From the NCBI GenBank assembly GCA_032718475.1, contig JAUCBJ010003131.1, positions 64,001-90,845 of the forward strand: a stretch of DNA of 26,845 nucleotides, in the 5' to 3' direction. Positions 19,760-26,845 of the stretch are shown here, in pieces. Source of the DNA: Nemertoderma westbladi (taxonomy: Eukaryota; Xenacoelomorpha; Nemertodermatida; Nemertodermatidae). The stretch's first letter is position 1, and every line of letters begins with the position of its first letter. The notes beneath the pieces are model-generated. The model saw only the letters and a program-made list of their open reading frames with translations. It did not search any database and had not been told where the DNA came from. Position numbers and translations under genes: made by a program.

Positions 19760-21000
19760 GTGTACTTATACTATATATTCAGACCATGCTGCTGCTCATT
19801 GTAGTTATGTATTTGTTAAAGTATTTGTAATGTTTTTGCATTTTTGTACTTAATCGAGTATTAATTCTGTTTTGTTTTTAGACATTTATCCAATTACAAT
19901 ACAATACCGGTACAAGTTACAATGTTCTATTACTGCACCTGTACTTATCTCCCTAGCTTGCTAACCACTAGGCTAATTATAGTGTGTTAAACGTAGGCCT
20001 ACAATCATCGCGTTTCATATTTTCCAATATTTCGTCACCCATCGCCATCATATGTTTTGTTGCAGCGACCAGTTTTTGCAAATCTCGCTATCTTCTACCA
20101 TTGTTTCCATTTCATTAGTCACCCCCCCCCCCCCCCCCCCCCCCCCCTATATGTTATTTGTAACGTTCACAGAATCCGTCAGCATTTGTTCTTACGCCCC
20201 TGTTTGTTTCGCTTGTCTTATATTATCGAAATTTAGGCCTATTTTCTTGTTATCTGTCAAGTACAGTGGGTACCGTTATTAGGACCTCGTTAAGTAATTT
20301 TTGTTTGTCAGTTGTCTGTTTGTCAAACTTGGATATCATATTGCTGTATTGTGTCAATAAATCACATAGGCCTACATACTGTACATCCATATGACACAGA
20401 ATACTTACCGGTACTGAAATATGAATATATCTATTATATATATTATATTATGAATATATTATTTTATTATAATATAGGTATTGTGAAAGTAACCCAACTC
20501 TCCTATAGAAAGAACCTCAAGTGGATCCAAGCCTTTGGGACGGACAGTGGAGTGACTTGTGCCGGTTATCGTTGTCGTGCTGTTGCTACATGTTGGCGTA
20601 AACACCGCGACGACGGTACATCGGCGCTGAGAATCCCACTGTCCGGGGGCAAAGAGAGGTAGGCAGCGACGCCCGCTCGCCTAAACATAAACTCATTTGA
20701 TATTAATAAACTCAGATAGCAGATATGACGGAGTTGATAGAAGATGATCTTGGTATTAGGGAGCGATATACTCTACCTTTGCAAGCATTTGTGGATAGCT
20801 TAATACGCGGGAACCCTGATCTATTGTGTCCGGCGTAAAATACGGAGGTTATTTATTTACATATCTCTCCGTAATCGTATAAAGTGCTAGATTACAGGAC
20901 ATGAAATATATTCAGTATCTGTAACTGTATGTCTCTAGGGAACCCGAAGATAAATATCATACTGGGTTATTAAGAATTCTCACATTATAATTATTAATAA
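19760..21000. other. 5' flank of the recombinase gene
   Basis: AT-rich with low complexity (C26, TA-rich at 20425-20475). It is interrupted by a distinctly GC-richer segment at about 20520-20690 that ends in a donor-like GAGAG|GTAGGC and could be a non-coding first exon or promoter island. A 37-codon frame from ATG 20725 to TAA 20838 is discussed in the findings. Confidence 0.3.
20122..20147 (+). repeat. Homopolymer C26
   Basis: A run of 26 C. The 76-codon frame that spans it carries a poly-Pro run and is not credible as a gene. Confidence 0.97.
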
Positions 21001-21008
21001 TATATAAA
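21001..21008 (+). promoter_or_regulatory. Possible TATA box
   Basis: TATATAAA lies 43 bp before the ATG of the recombinase gene, which would allow a leader of about 15-20 nt. The surroundings are very AT-rich, so the box may be chance, and an upstream promoter with a longer leader is equally possible. Confidence 0.3.
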
Positions 21009-21050
21009 CTTTATTTTGAATTGAATCCTAAGAAAGACTACAATCAGCTA

Positions 21051-24000
21051 ATGTCTAGAATTGATTTAGATACAAGTTCCGATAGTAACAGTAGTGAGAA
21101 TGAAATTGACTGTGATTCAGACACTGACTATCGCCCTCCTCATCGGTGCACCTCTACTCCTAATCAGAATTTATCCCATTCATTTGATGATAATATAGTG
21201 CCACCAACTCCTTTGCAAGGATGTTCTCACTGGGATCTTGACCCCAAGACTAGCTTATCAGATCTTCCCTTGACAACAGAAACAGAAAGAGTACCACAAC
21301 TACTGGTTGCTGCTAATGAAGCTGGAGTCAATAAGAAACGGCCTGCAAAGGTATTTTATTGCTGGTATTGTGAAGTACGATGCCAAAATATATGGAGACA
21401 TGGACGATCTCTTCATAAAAATATTCTGAAAACGGAGCAGCATGTCAATTACTTTGCACAAAAATGTCGTGAACTAACTGCAGCCAAAATGGCAAATGAA
21501 GATCAATGTAAGAAGAAATCATCTTACAGATTTAGCAGGTGTCCTTTGTGCCCTAAATGTCCGGTGCGATTGGCAAATCATTTAACCGTAGTCCATGGTA
21601 TTCCTACCAAGAAAAAAGACAGCCATGGAAAGTTTGTTACCAATGATGTTAGATTGAAGTATTTAAATACTGAGACAAGACACAAATCCTTGTTAGTTGA
21701 AGAATCTTCGAAGAAAGTTTATGACATTGTTGAAGAAATTCCTTTAATTTCTACGTTTAAGGATTTCCTTATAGTTCGCAGGAAAACGAATAAGGAAGCA
21801 GAGTTTTATGCTAAATGTGTTTCACATTTTTATGATTTAATGCGAAACCGCCTCAGTGAACGGTTTTCGATAGAATCAATGTTTAATGGAGATAAAATTG
21901 AAACAGCATTTATGGATTTACAGGAAGAAAAGATTTATAGTGGTTCAAAGGTTCGTGAAGTTTCATCCATTGCTGTGTATTGCCACAAATTGTTGAAATT
22001 CATGAACTTTTCATTACAAAAGACCAGTCTAATTTTTTCAGAATCTTGTGGAAAAGTTTCACATGAGATGGTGGTATCTGCAAAAGCAGTAATTGAATCT
22101 CTTCAGAACAGTTTGTCTCGGGATCTAAAATCGCACCAGCACCAGGTCTTAAAAGAATCAACAGATGCAATGCCGTCTAAAAAAGAGGTGGACGAATTCA
22201 TAAAGTCTAAGGAATCCGGCGCTATCCTATCGGCTATAGATAACCTGACAGAGGACTACCCTGTTAACTCACCATGGGCCCTATGGCAAATGCAAGCGTA
22301 TCTAATGGCGGCGATAATGCTCCCAAACGGTGTTAGACCTTGCAATATTACTGATATGACAGTACAACATGTTGAAAAGAGGAAGCACATTGAGTTTGAC
22401 AAGACAATTATTAGAATTCCACATCATAAGACTTCTGCTACTTTCGGAGGCCAGGATTTGGTTATGAGTCGGGCGATATATTATGCCCTGAAGAAGTGGT
22501 GCTACTATGGGCGTGGTTTATACTCGAAAGAGAAAATAATTATCGACAATGTGTTCACGACAACTCTCGGAAAAGAAATGGATAATGTTTCACGTCAAGT
22601 CCAACGGTTATGGCACATCCTCTGTCCCAATTCATCATCCACGATGACTGCCACTGCTAATAGACACTGTATTTCTACCTGCAATCAACATACAAGTAGC
22701 GTTACTGATCCTAATTTGCAGCAACGCATTTCAAATCACATGAAGCATTCAATGAATACACAACGCCGCGTTTATGCTGCTGCTAATACTGAGGTTGAGG
22801 CTGTGGAGGCATACAAAATCATCGAGAACTTTTGTGATATTACATCAACTACTTCAAATAGTGATGAACACCTCATTCCAAAGGAAAATGATGTACTGTT
22901 ATCTCAAGCCTCTGTAGATTCGACTGAAGACAATTTGCTTAAAGAAATAGTTTCTGAGATTCCTCAGTGTGATACACAAGTAGACGTGGATGGTCAAACG
23001 TATATAGAATGTGACTTGATGGACTTTGAGAAGATTCTGGATACTTGCGAGAGTGTAATTCGCGTCACAGCTTCTCAATCCCAGCCGCTGGTTAACGTCC
23101 CCATGGCTACCGCTTCTCAATCCCAGCCGCTGGTTAACGTCCCCATGGTTACCACTTCTCAATCCCAGCCGCTGGTTAACGTCCCCATGGTTACCACTTC
23201 TCAATCCCAGCCGCTGGTTAACGTCCCCATGGTTACCACTTCTCAATCCCAGCCGCTGGTTTACGTTCCCATGGTTACTGCTTCTCAATCCCAGCCGCTG
23301 GTTAACGTTCCCATGGTTACCACTTCTCAATCCCAGCCGCTGGTTAACGTCCCCATGGTTACCACTTCTCAATCCCAGCCGCTGGTTAACGTCCCCATGG
23401 TTACCACTTCTCAATCCCAGCCGCTGGTTAACGTCCCCATGGTTACCACTTCTCAATCCCAGCCGCTGGTTAACGTCCCCATGGTTACCACTTCTCAATC
23501 CCAGCCGCTGGTTTACGTTCCCATGGTTACTGCTTCTCAATCCCAGCCGCTGGTTAACGTTCCCATGGTTACCACTTCTCAATCCCAGCCGCTGGTTAAC
23601 GTCCCCATGGTTACCACTTCTCAATCCCAGCCGCTGGTTAACGTCCCCATGGTTACCACTTCTCAATCCCAGCCGCTGGTTAACGTTCCCATGGATACCG
23701 GTTTTCAATCGCAGCTGTTGGCATTAACCTCATCTAATGATTATTCGATACTTCCATCTCCTCTTAAAGAAATGGACTTTAATAAAGCTACGAAAAAGAA
23801 ACCGAAAATTAGAAGAAATTTAGACGAAGGTGTGAGAAAAGCTGTTTCCAATAACAAACGTATCTTATGGTCAAAAGAAGAAGTTGATATACTAATCGAT
23901 GAATTACGTCCGTTCCTTAATGGAGTTCTGTTTTTCCGTGGTGGAAAAACGAAGGAAATCTACTTAAGTAAAGCGGCCCAGCGTCTTCCAGGCAGAACCC

Positions 24001-24062
24001 CTCTTCAGATATATGATAAATTTAGAGACATGAAAAAAACTCAGAAAAACCGTGATTGGTAA
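21051..24062 (+). CDS. C2H2 zinc finger / tyrosine recombinase / SQ repeat / Myb-like protein (Crypton-like)
   Basis: Intronless frame of 1003 residues from the first ATG (the frame opens at 20991 with no earlier ATG). The N-terminus is acidic and Ser-rich, with a basic KKRPAK near 95-100. Two fingers of identical spacing follow: C104-x2-C107-x9-H117-x4-H122 and C164-x2-C167-x9-H177-x4-H182. Residues about 235-590 match a tyrosine recombinase: R429 (LPNGVRPCNI), K460 (IPHHKT), R538 (TANRHCIS, with the usual His of HxxR replaced), H566 and Y575 exactly nine apart (KHSMNTQRRVY, as in Xer and lambda integrases). Residues 673-882 are fifteen 14-residue SQ-rich repeats. The C-terminus (about 936-993) is Myb/SANT-like with W940 and RTPLQIYDKFRDM. 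The finger-recombinase-Myb order is a family I know from fish and invertebrate genomes, derived from or related to Crypton elements. It probably acts on nuclear DNA; whether it still mobilises is unknown. Confidence 0.85.
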   Translation: MSRIDLDTSSDSNSSENEIDCDSDTDYRPPHRCTSTPNQNLSHSFDDNIVPPTPLQGCSHWDLDPKTSLSDLPLTTETERVPQLLVAANEAGVNKKRPAKVFYCWYCEVRCQNIWRHGRSLHKNILKTEQHVNYFAQKCRELTAAKMANEDQCKKKSSYRFSRCPLCPKCPVRLANHLTVVHGIPTKKKDSHGKFVTNDVRLKYLNTETRHKSLLVEESSKKVYDIVEEIPLISTFKDFLIVRRKTNKEAEFYAKCVSHFYDLMRNRLSERFSIESMFNGDKIETAFMDLQEEKIYSGSKVREVSSIAVYCHKLLKFMNFSLQKTSLIFSESCGKVSHEMVVSAKAVIESLQNSLSRDLKSHQHQVLKESTDAMPSKKEVDEFIKSKESGAILSAIDNLTEDYPVNSPWALWQMQAYLMAAIMLPNGVRPCNITDMTVQHVEKRKHIEFDKTIIRIPHHKTSATFGGQDLVMSRAIYYALKKWCYYGRGLYSKEKIIIDNVFTTTLGKEMDNVSRQVQRLWHILCPNSSSTMTATANRHCISTCNQHTSSVTDPNLQQRISNHMKHSMNTQRRVYAAANTEVEAVEAYKIIENFCDITSTTSNSDEHLIPKENDVLLSQASVDSTEDNLLKEIVSEIPQCDTQVDVDGQTYIECDLMDFEKILDTCESVIRVTASQSQPLVNVPMATASQSQPLVNVPMVTTSQSQPLVNVPMVTTSQSQPLVNVPMVTTSQSQPLVYVPMVTASQSQPLVNVPMVTTSQSQPLVNVPMVTTSQSQPLVNVPMVTTSQSQPLVNVPMVTTSQSQPLVNVPMVTTSQSQPLVYVPMVTASQSQPLVNVPMVTTSQSQPLVNVPMVTTSQSQPLVNVPMVTTSQSQPLVNVPMDTGFQSQLLALTSSNDYSILPSPLKEMDFNKATKKKPKIRRNLDEGVRKAVSNNKRILWSKEEVDILIDELRPFLNGVLFFRGGKTKEIYLSKAAQRLPGRTPLQIYDKFRDMKKTQKNRDW
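23067..23720 (+). repeat. Coding minisatellite, 42-bp unit, 15 copies plus partial
   Basis: Each unit encodes TTSQSQPLVNVPMV, so two SQ motifs per unit and about 30 in total. All units are in frame. The variant pair LVYVPMV then TASQSQ occurs at units 5-6 and again at 11-12, showing that a six-unit (252-bp) block was duplicated. The antisense strand is also open here for 269 codons; I treat that as a by-product of the repeat. Confidence 0.97.
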
Positions 24063-24281
24063 TTAATTATTAATTAAACGGGAATTTATATTTGCAATTA
24101 TTTTTGATCTTAAACTGTCCTCTAATTTACTTAATATTTTTTGAAGCAGAATTTTCAGGTTTAAAAGTTGTGTTGTTTGTTGTTTCCTTGGTCGTTTTGT
24201 TTTATTAGTTATTTACATTAAAGTGTTTTTTTATTGTTTACAATTATTTAGGAGTGATTTATTTACAATAAGAAATAATAG

Positions 24282-24545
24282 TCATTAACCATTCCATCTC
24301 CTCTTAAAGAGATTATTGACTTTAATAAAGCTACAAAAAAAATAAAAATTTAGGAGATATTTAGAACAAGATGTCAGACAAGCTGTTTCCAATAAGAAAC
24401 GTGTATTATCGTCGAAAAAAGTGCTTGATATACTAATTTATGAATTTCGGCCATTCGTTAACGGCAATTGGCCGGGGGGGGGGGGGGGGGGCATTTATAT
24501 GCATGAAATTATTTTGGATTTTGGATTACTTATTTACATTTGGTG
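24282..24545 (+). pseudogene. Decayed copy of the recombinase gene's Myb-like end and 3' flank
   Basis: From cattaacc and ttccatctcctcttaaaga (24292) onward the sequence follows 23721-23925, the start of the Myb-like domain. Examples are gactttaataaagctac, aagctgtttccaata and gatatactaat. It has frameshifts and stops. At 24474 the match breaks in a G18 run and resumes (gcatttatatgc...) in what is 3' untranslated DNA of the intact gene (about 24079 on). The end of the Myb domain and the stop codon are therefore deleted. It is either a tandem duplication of the gene's 3' end or the remnant of a second element copy. Confidence 0.8.
24474..24491 (+). repeat. Homopolymer G18
   Basis: Run of 18 G at the deletion joint inside the decayed 3' copy of the recombinase gene. 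Confidence 0.95.
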
Positions 24546-24546
24546 A

Positions 24547-24866
24547 GTCCTTGGTCGTTTTGTTTTATATTCCTTGGTCGTTTTGTTTTATATTCCTTGG
24601 TCGTTTTGTTTTATATTCCTTGGTCGTTTTGTTTTATATTCCTTGGTCGTTTTGTTTTATATTCCTTGGTCGTTTTGTTTTATATTCCTTGGTCGTTTTG
24701 TTTTATATTCCTTGGTCGTTTTGTTTTATATTCCTTGGTCGTTTTGTTTTATATTCCTTGGTCGTTTTGTTTTATATTCCTTGGTCGTTTTGTTTTATAT
24801 TCCTTGGTCGTTTTGTTTTATATTCCTTGGTCGTTTTGTTTTATATTCCTTGGTCGTTTTGTTTTA
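24547..24866. repeat. Minisatellite, 23-bp unit, 14 copies
   Basis: Near-perfect direct repeat of CCTTGGTCGTTTTGTTTTAT plus ATT. The same 20-bp core occurs once, unrepeated, at about 24185-24206 in the 3' flank of the intact gene, followed by the same tagttatttacatt. The array therefore grew from that seed in the duplicated copy only. All three plus-strand frames are open (23-residue period), which yields overlapping hydrophobic frames of about 100-168 codons that are artefacts. Confidence 0.97.
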
Positions 24867-24949
24867 TTAGTTATTTACATTGTTTTACATACAGTGTTTG
24901 TTTATTGTTTATTGTTATATCACATTTTTACACAATATATTATTAGGTA

Positions 24950-25550
24950 GATATCTTCTTTTATAATTAGTAGTCCTACTTGCAAATAGTTCATTATTGT
25001 GCTACTTTTTCATACTGGTACTTATTGCCTTGAATGCTAATAATTATTGCCATTCATTTTCCTGTAACGTTACAATGGAATAGTTATTCGAAAAAAGGAA
25101 GTCAACGGATAACTATAACTGTACTTTCTTTCTATCATACATTTCCAATTGGCAATTCAGAAAGAGCGAAATTCAGATATTCTGCCTTGGTGTATTGTGT
25201 TTTGTACTCGTTGGAATTTAAACACTCGCTACTGTCGTCTATAAACCTACCAACTCAATGAGGGCAGAATAATGAATATCGCTCATCGTCGTTCGGTCGT
25301 CATTTTTTCGAATATATTTTTAATTAAATGCAATTTAATAATTGTTAATCAATCAGAATGATTTGTTTGCATAATACTATTAATAGTGTTTATAATGTCA
25401 TAATAATGATTGCTGTCATAATTCACCACAACTGATTCGTTTTCAAACTCTGCCAACGGAATATAACTTATCTAAGAATGCATGTGGGGTGGGTGTAAGA
25501 AATATGATCCTAATCCTATGTGAAGAATATCATCGTTTCAAAAGAATCCA
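24950..25550. other. Low-copy AT-rich region with an inverted repeat
   Basis: A 75-codon plus frame (25034-25261) overlaps one arm of an imperfect inverted repeat (25085-25186 against 25263-25314) and has no recognisable motif, so it is not called as a gene. Nothing else stands out. Confidence 0.35.
25085..25314. repeat. Imperfect inverted repeat (MITE-like hairpin)
   Basis: Outer arms TATTCGAAAAAA (25085-25096) and TTTTTTCGAATA (25303-25314) are a perfect 12-bp inversion. Inner arms at 25164-25186 and 25263-25284 (gagcgaaattcagatattct against the complement of agaataatgaatatcgctc) match at about 20 positions. The left arm holds about 65 extra bases between the two blocks. The loop is about 76 bp. 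Confidence 0.5.
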
Positions 25551-25554
25551 TACA

Positions 25555-25678
25555 TGACGTCATGCTGGCAAGGGGATCGATCGGGTACGCTTTATTATAA
25601 CTGTTTTATAGTGAGTTTCGAAATATTATTTGACAAATTGTAAGTATTGACGTAATGACGTGACGTTAAGTGACGTCA
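25555..25678. promoter_or_regulatory. Cluster of CRE-like (TGACGTCA) sites
   Basis: Perfect palindromes TGACGTCA at 25555-25562 and 25671-25678, with TGACGTAA (25648), TGACGTGA (25656) and TGACGTTA (25661) between them. Five bZIP-type sites in 124 bp is far above chance in AT-rich DNA. CREB/ATF factors bind this octamer. No downstream gene is identified, so a regulatory role is inference. Confidence 0.4.
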
Positions 25679-25854
25679 TTTATGGAAAATCCTGTCGTTG
25701 TCCAGTCACAATTCCGATTATCCGATTTAAAAACCCCGTAATACAAAGTGATTTCATTATATTGCATGGAAGCTGAGGGGTCCTCCTCCTTTAGATCGCG
25801 TTCCTGCAGAGTCCACAAAACCTTGGATGGCATATACTCCCAAATGCTGGGCAC
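25666..25854 (-). other. Unassigned open frame, possible exon
   Basis: A 62-codon frame with ordinary amino-acid composition (contains MPSIWEYMPSKVLWTL and EITLYYGVFKSDNRNCDW), TGA-free from an ATG. Inside it an acceptor-like tttgtggactctgcag precedes GAACGCGATC, so part of it could be a terminal exon. I recognise no family, and the frame ends within the CRE-like cluster. Chance is quite possible. Confidence 0.2.
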
Positions 25855-26017
25855 TTGTTACTGTCTATAACACACATTATTGGACAAATAAATATTAGGA
25901 CATTGAAAGCCGCTGGTAAAACCAAGCCCTCCCTTCATATACAATTATATAATTAGTGCAGAGCACATAAATTACCAGTAGGCCATATACAAAACGAGAA
26001 GATAATCTGACGCATAT

Positions 26018-26845
26018 GTCTGTCTCCTAAATAACGTTACGTATATGTGTCTCCTAAACAACGTTATGTATATGTGTCTCCTAAACAACGTTATGTCTAT
26101 ATGTCTCCTAAACAACGTTATGTATATGTGTCTCCTAAACAACGTTATGTATATGTGTCTCCTAAACAACGTTATGTCTATGTGTCTCCTAAACAACGTT
26201 ATGTATATGTGTCTCCTAAACAACGTTATGTATATGTGTCTCCTAAACAACGTTATGTATATGTGTCTCCTAAACAACGTTATGTATATGTGTCTCCTAA
26301 ACAACGTTATGTATATGTGTCTCCTAAACAGCGTAATGTATATATGTCTCCTTAACAATGTTATGTATATGTGTCTCCTAAACAACGTTATGTATCTATG
26401 TCTCCTAAACAACGTTATGTATATGTGTCTCCTAAACAGCGTAATGTATATATGTCTCCTTAACAATGTTATGTATATGTGTCTCCTAAACAACGTTATG
26501 TATCTATGTCTCCTAAACAACGTTATGTATATGTGTCTCCTAAACAACGTTATGTATATGTGTCTCCTAAACAGCGTAATGTATATATGTCTCCTTAACA
26601 ATGTTATGTATATGTGTCTCCTAAACAATGTTATGTATATATGTCTCCTTAACAATGTTATGTATATGTGTCTCCTAAACAATGTTATGTATATGTGTCT
26701 CCTAAACAACGTTATGTATATGTGTCTCCTAAACAACGTTATGTATATGTGTCTCCTAAACAGCGTAATGTATATATGTCTCCTTAACAATGTTATGTAT
26801 ATGTGTCTCCTAAACAATGTTATGTATATGTGTCTCCTAAACAAC
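26018..26845. repeat. Minisatellite, 27-bp unit, about 30 copies, runs off the window
   Basis: Direct repeat of GTTATGTATATGTGTCTCCT plus AAACAAC. A variant unit with cagcgtaatgtatatatg and ccttaacaatg recurs at spacings of four, five and seven units (near 26330, 26438, 26573 and 26761), indicating block duplications. The 290-codon minus frame and the 102-codon plus frame (nine-residue period, because 27 is a multiple of 3) are repeat artefacts. Confidence 0.96.

Noticed and set aside
20052-20282. 76-codon frame with a proline run
   Set aside because: It depends on a C26 homopolymer and has no other protein-like feature.
20312-20662. 116-codon plus frame
   Set aside because: No ATG-driven domain. 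The first half is low-complexity TA-rich DNA, and the GC-richer end is better noted as a possible non-coding exon.
21021-21050. Start of the recombinase at 21021
   Set aside because: That codon is TTG. In a eukaryote the first ATG in frame, at 21051, is far more likely.
22899-23708. 269-codon antisense frame over the recombinase repeats
   Set aside because: It is open only because of the repeated 42-bp units. The sense frame has recognisable domains on both sides.
24440-24950. Hydrophobic frames resembling membrane proteins (VLFYIPWSFCFIFLGRF)
   Set aside because: All three frames of the 23-bp repeat are open at the same time. The array derives from non-coding 3' flank.
25972-26844. 290-codon minus frame (LFRRHIYIT period)
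   Set aside because: A 27-bp periodic repeat with no unique domain; the opposite strand is open too.

Overview
This window is eukaryotic, AT-rich nuclear DNA. It has intron-like splice signals, a C2H2/tyrosine-recombinase/Myb-like gene of a kind common in invertebrate and fish genomes, and a very heavy load of minisatellites. I cannot name the species. A marine invertebrate or lower chordate is the most comfortable guess, and it is only a guess. No rRNA, tRNA, CRISPR or bacterial-type features were seen.

Layout. (1) 1.2-8.1 kb: a previously hidden four-exon gene can be assembled by eye on the minus strand (exons 8065-7901, 6026-5865, 5394-5215, 1493-1209). Every junction is phase 0, three of the exons start at good acceptors and two exons end at perfect GTAAGT donors. 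It would encode a secreted protein of about 262 residues: signal peptide, Cys-free amphipathic helices and a Cys-rich tail. Its last intron (3.7 kb) is almost entirely a 26/30-bp minisatellite. (2) 8.6-13.1 kb: about 120 copies of a 37-bp satellite, lying upstream of that gene. (3) 13.3-15.3 kb: a 13-bp minisatellite, then two 21-bp arrays in opposite orientation around a spacer of about 0.5 kb. The inversion continues into non-repetitive sequence, so this looks like a foldback-type mobile element. (4) 16.2-17.8 kb: about 34 copies of a 46-bp satellite. (5) 17.8-20.7 kb: low-copy sequence with a dispersed 67-bp repeat, simple repeats and a striking cluster of the palindrome TAGGCCTA. (6) 21.05-24.06 kb: an intact, intronless 1003-residue gene. 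It encodes two C2H2 fingers, a tyrosine-recombinase fold with R-K-R-H-Y catalytic residues in place, fifteen 14-residue repeats rich in SQ motifs and a C-terminal Myb/SANT-like domain. (7) 24.3-24.95 kb: a decayed second copy of that gene's 3' end, in which a 23-bp minisatellite has grown from a single-copy seed. (8) 25.0-26.0 kb: a hairpin repeat and a cluster of CRE-like sites. (9) 26.0 kb to the end: a 27-bp minisatellite running out of the window.

Nearly half of the window is tandem repeat, from about nine unrelated families. Almost all of the other long open frames are artefacts of these arrays (unit lengths without stops in one or more frames) and are not called as genes. The two real coding units look independent: one resembles a secreted signalling-type protein, the other a domesticated or still mobile Crypton-like recombinase.
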